Source: Tetrahymena thermophila SB210 (Eukaryota; Ciliophora; Oligohymenophorea; Hymenostomatida; Tetrahymenidae). Taken from it: a stretch of 64,000 bases of DNA. Made by a program: the position numbers and the translations under genes. Where the stretch lies: assembly GCF_000189635.1 (NCBI RefSeq), contig NW_002476434.1, positions 1,922,001 through 1,986,000 on the forward strand, read 5' to 3'. The notes beneath the pieces were generated by a model. That model made no database searches. It saw only the letters and a program-made list of their open reading frames with translations, and was not told the origin of the DNA. Shown here in pieces: positions 62,987-64,000 of this stretch (the first letter of the stretch is position 1; the number at the start of each line of letters is the position of its first letter).

Positions 62987-64000
62987 TCATATTTTATTTG
63001 TCTTTAATAAATTTTAATATTCTTTATAAATATTTTAATCATTTTAATCTGGTGAAAAGCATTTTTATCTTCCACAAAATTAATATTTTAGTTTTTTTTA
63101 TTAAGCTCTTTCTGATAAGTAGCGAGGCACACTTAATAGCTTCAGCTTTTCTGGACTTAATTAGTTCTAAGAATTTCTATTATTAGTATTCTTATATTTC
63201 TTCAAGTCTATCTTGTCTGTCATTTAATTTTGATCTAAATTTTCTTGTCTTTTTTAGAAATCTTGGCTGTTTGCCCTATTTTAAACTAAGTTTTGTAATT
63301 GTTCCTTACCATTACTTTGTAATAATTTATTTTTCTATGTGTTTGATTATCTTCTTTGCTCTTAGAAAGCTTTGTTTATTTTCGAATCCATTTGATCCAA
63401 ATATTAATCTTGTTAAGTTATTTCTTAAATTGTTTAACTTGTTTAACTTTTTACACTTTATTTCATTTCATTGTTTTTTTTTTATTTTTCTATGATTTAA
63501 GAATTTTGCTAACTTTATGAACTGTTCATTGTATCTAAAGTTTAGTTTTCATTTTTTGAACGCTTAGACTAATTTACTGATTATTAAGTAGCATATGCAA
63601 ATTATATAGATTTTTTCATGTTGTTGCTAGAATTACCTAACTACGATTACTAATTAACTGAATCAATAGAATATTTCTTTTCAAACTCATAAAATTTTTA
63701 AATAGCTTCACTATATCTGTAATTACCTACTTATTTTTGTATTTTATAGATAAATCTGTTCAACTCTTTCTATTATTATTCGTTATATTTTTCTTCTTAT
63801 TTATTTTTTTCCGTCATGCTTTCTTTTGAGTAAGAGTCGTTTTTATTGTTGTTGTTTTCCTTTATATCTTTATAAATTTCTTGAATAACTTCTTCGTTTG
63901 ATTTGTTATGGTTTGAAATTTGTTATCTTTTACTAATCTTTTGCTAAACCAAATTTAAGCTTTTACTATCATCTTCATCATTCTATATTTCACTGTTAGT
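62987..64000 (-). CDS. Lys/Asn/Gln-rich protein, C-terminal part only
   Basis: Open in one frame from the right edge (64,000) to TGA 62,987-62,989: 337 codons, no intron needed. The N-terminus lies outside the window. Seen: an acidic/Ser start (NSEIQNDEDDSKS), a short amphipathic region (KELNRFIYKIQKQ, AIQKFYEFEKKYSID), long Gln/Asn/Lys-rich disordered stretches, possible coiled coil (NKAFQEQRRQSNTQKNK), and an ordered-looking end LSPEKLKLLSVPRYLSERA followed by a basic tail. No membrane segment or catalytic motif. The last ordered segment is the best handle for a homology search. Family not recognised. Confidence 0.8.

Noticed and set aside
62998-63495. Plus-strand hydrophobic frames (62,998-63,186 and 63,271-63,495)
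   Set aside because: Antisense of the Lys/Asn/Gln-rich gene that is open on the minus strand for 337 codons to the window edge.
1-64000. tRNA or rRNA genes, CRISPR arrays, virus-like elements or transposons
   Set aside because: No T-loop-like or rRNA-like sequence, no spaced repeats, no reverse transcriptase, integrase, transposase or capsid motifs were seen on either strand; reading by eye cannot exclude very diverged ones.

Overview
This window is a piece of a ciliate macronuclear genome, most likely Tetrahymena or a close relative. It is extremely A+T-rich. Its genes only make sense with UAA and UAG read as glutamine and UGA as the only stop: NSF, CDC14 and an RBR ubiquitin ligase all carry in-frame TAA/TAG where relatives tolerate Gln, and each ends at TGA. 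Introns are short (46-240 nt, a few longer), begin GT(A/T) and end (T/A)AG. Ordinary-code open frames are therefore only fragments or shadows. All models here were read by eye. Most multi-exon models close in frame to the exact codon (NSF 741 aa, CDC14 496 aa, RBR 673 aa, giant receptor-like protein 2298 aa, coiled-coil protein 1047 aa, TMBIM 257 aa).

Left third (1-20,221): a tandem array of one ciliate family of two-pass membrane proteins, all on the minus strand. There are six genes (one cut by the window edge) and one fused, decayed copy. Each has a short cytosolic N-terminus ending in a (D)xYGQ motif, TM1, an ectodomain of about 260 residues with four conserved Cys, TM2 with AQ(I/M)GG, and a long Gln/Asn-rich cytosolic tail holding a conserved module (NKL-EID, DQLKLF-Y-PKP) and usually an (I)YF(V/I) motif close to the C-terminus. 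I do not recognise a known function; the layout recalls Erv41/46 cargo receptors or DEG/ENaC-type channels, but only loosely.

Middle (21,434-45,000): NSF (Sec18), the AAA ATPase that disassembles SNAREs (minus); a 1353-aa hybrid histidine kinase with several membrane segments, HisKA, HATPase and a C-terminal receiver (minus); CDC14 dual-specificity phosphatase (plus); an Ariadne-type RBR E3 ligase (minus); and a basic, Gln-rich unknown protein (plus).

Right third (45,140-64,000): a 15-exon, 2298-aa secretory membrane protein with a Ser/Thr/Asn-rich ectodomain, Cys-rich furin-like repeats, several membrane spans and a long basic tail (minus); a 1047-aa coiled-coil protein (minus); a small ankyrin-repeat gene whose start is not resolved (plus); a Bax-inhibitor-1/lifeguard (TMBIM) protein (plus); and the C-terminal part of another coiled-coil, Lys/Asn/Gln-rich protein running off the right edge (minus).

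The genes do not form operons. The functional themes are membrane trafficking (NSF), signalling (histidine kinase, CDC14), ubiquitination and a large lineage-specific set of membrane proteins. Long gene-free stretches (up to 3.8 kb) are almost pure A+T with a few simple repeats. I saw no tRNA, rRNA, CRISPR, virus-like element or autonomous transposon.
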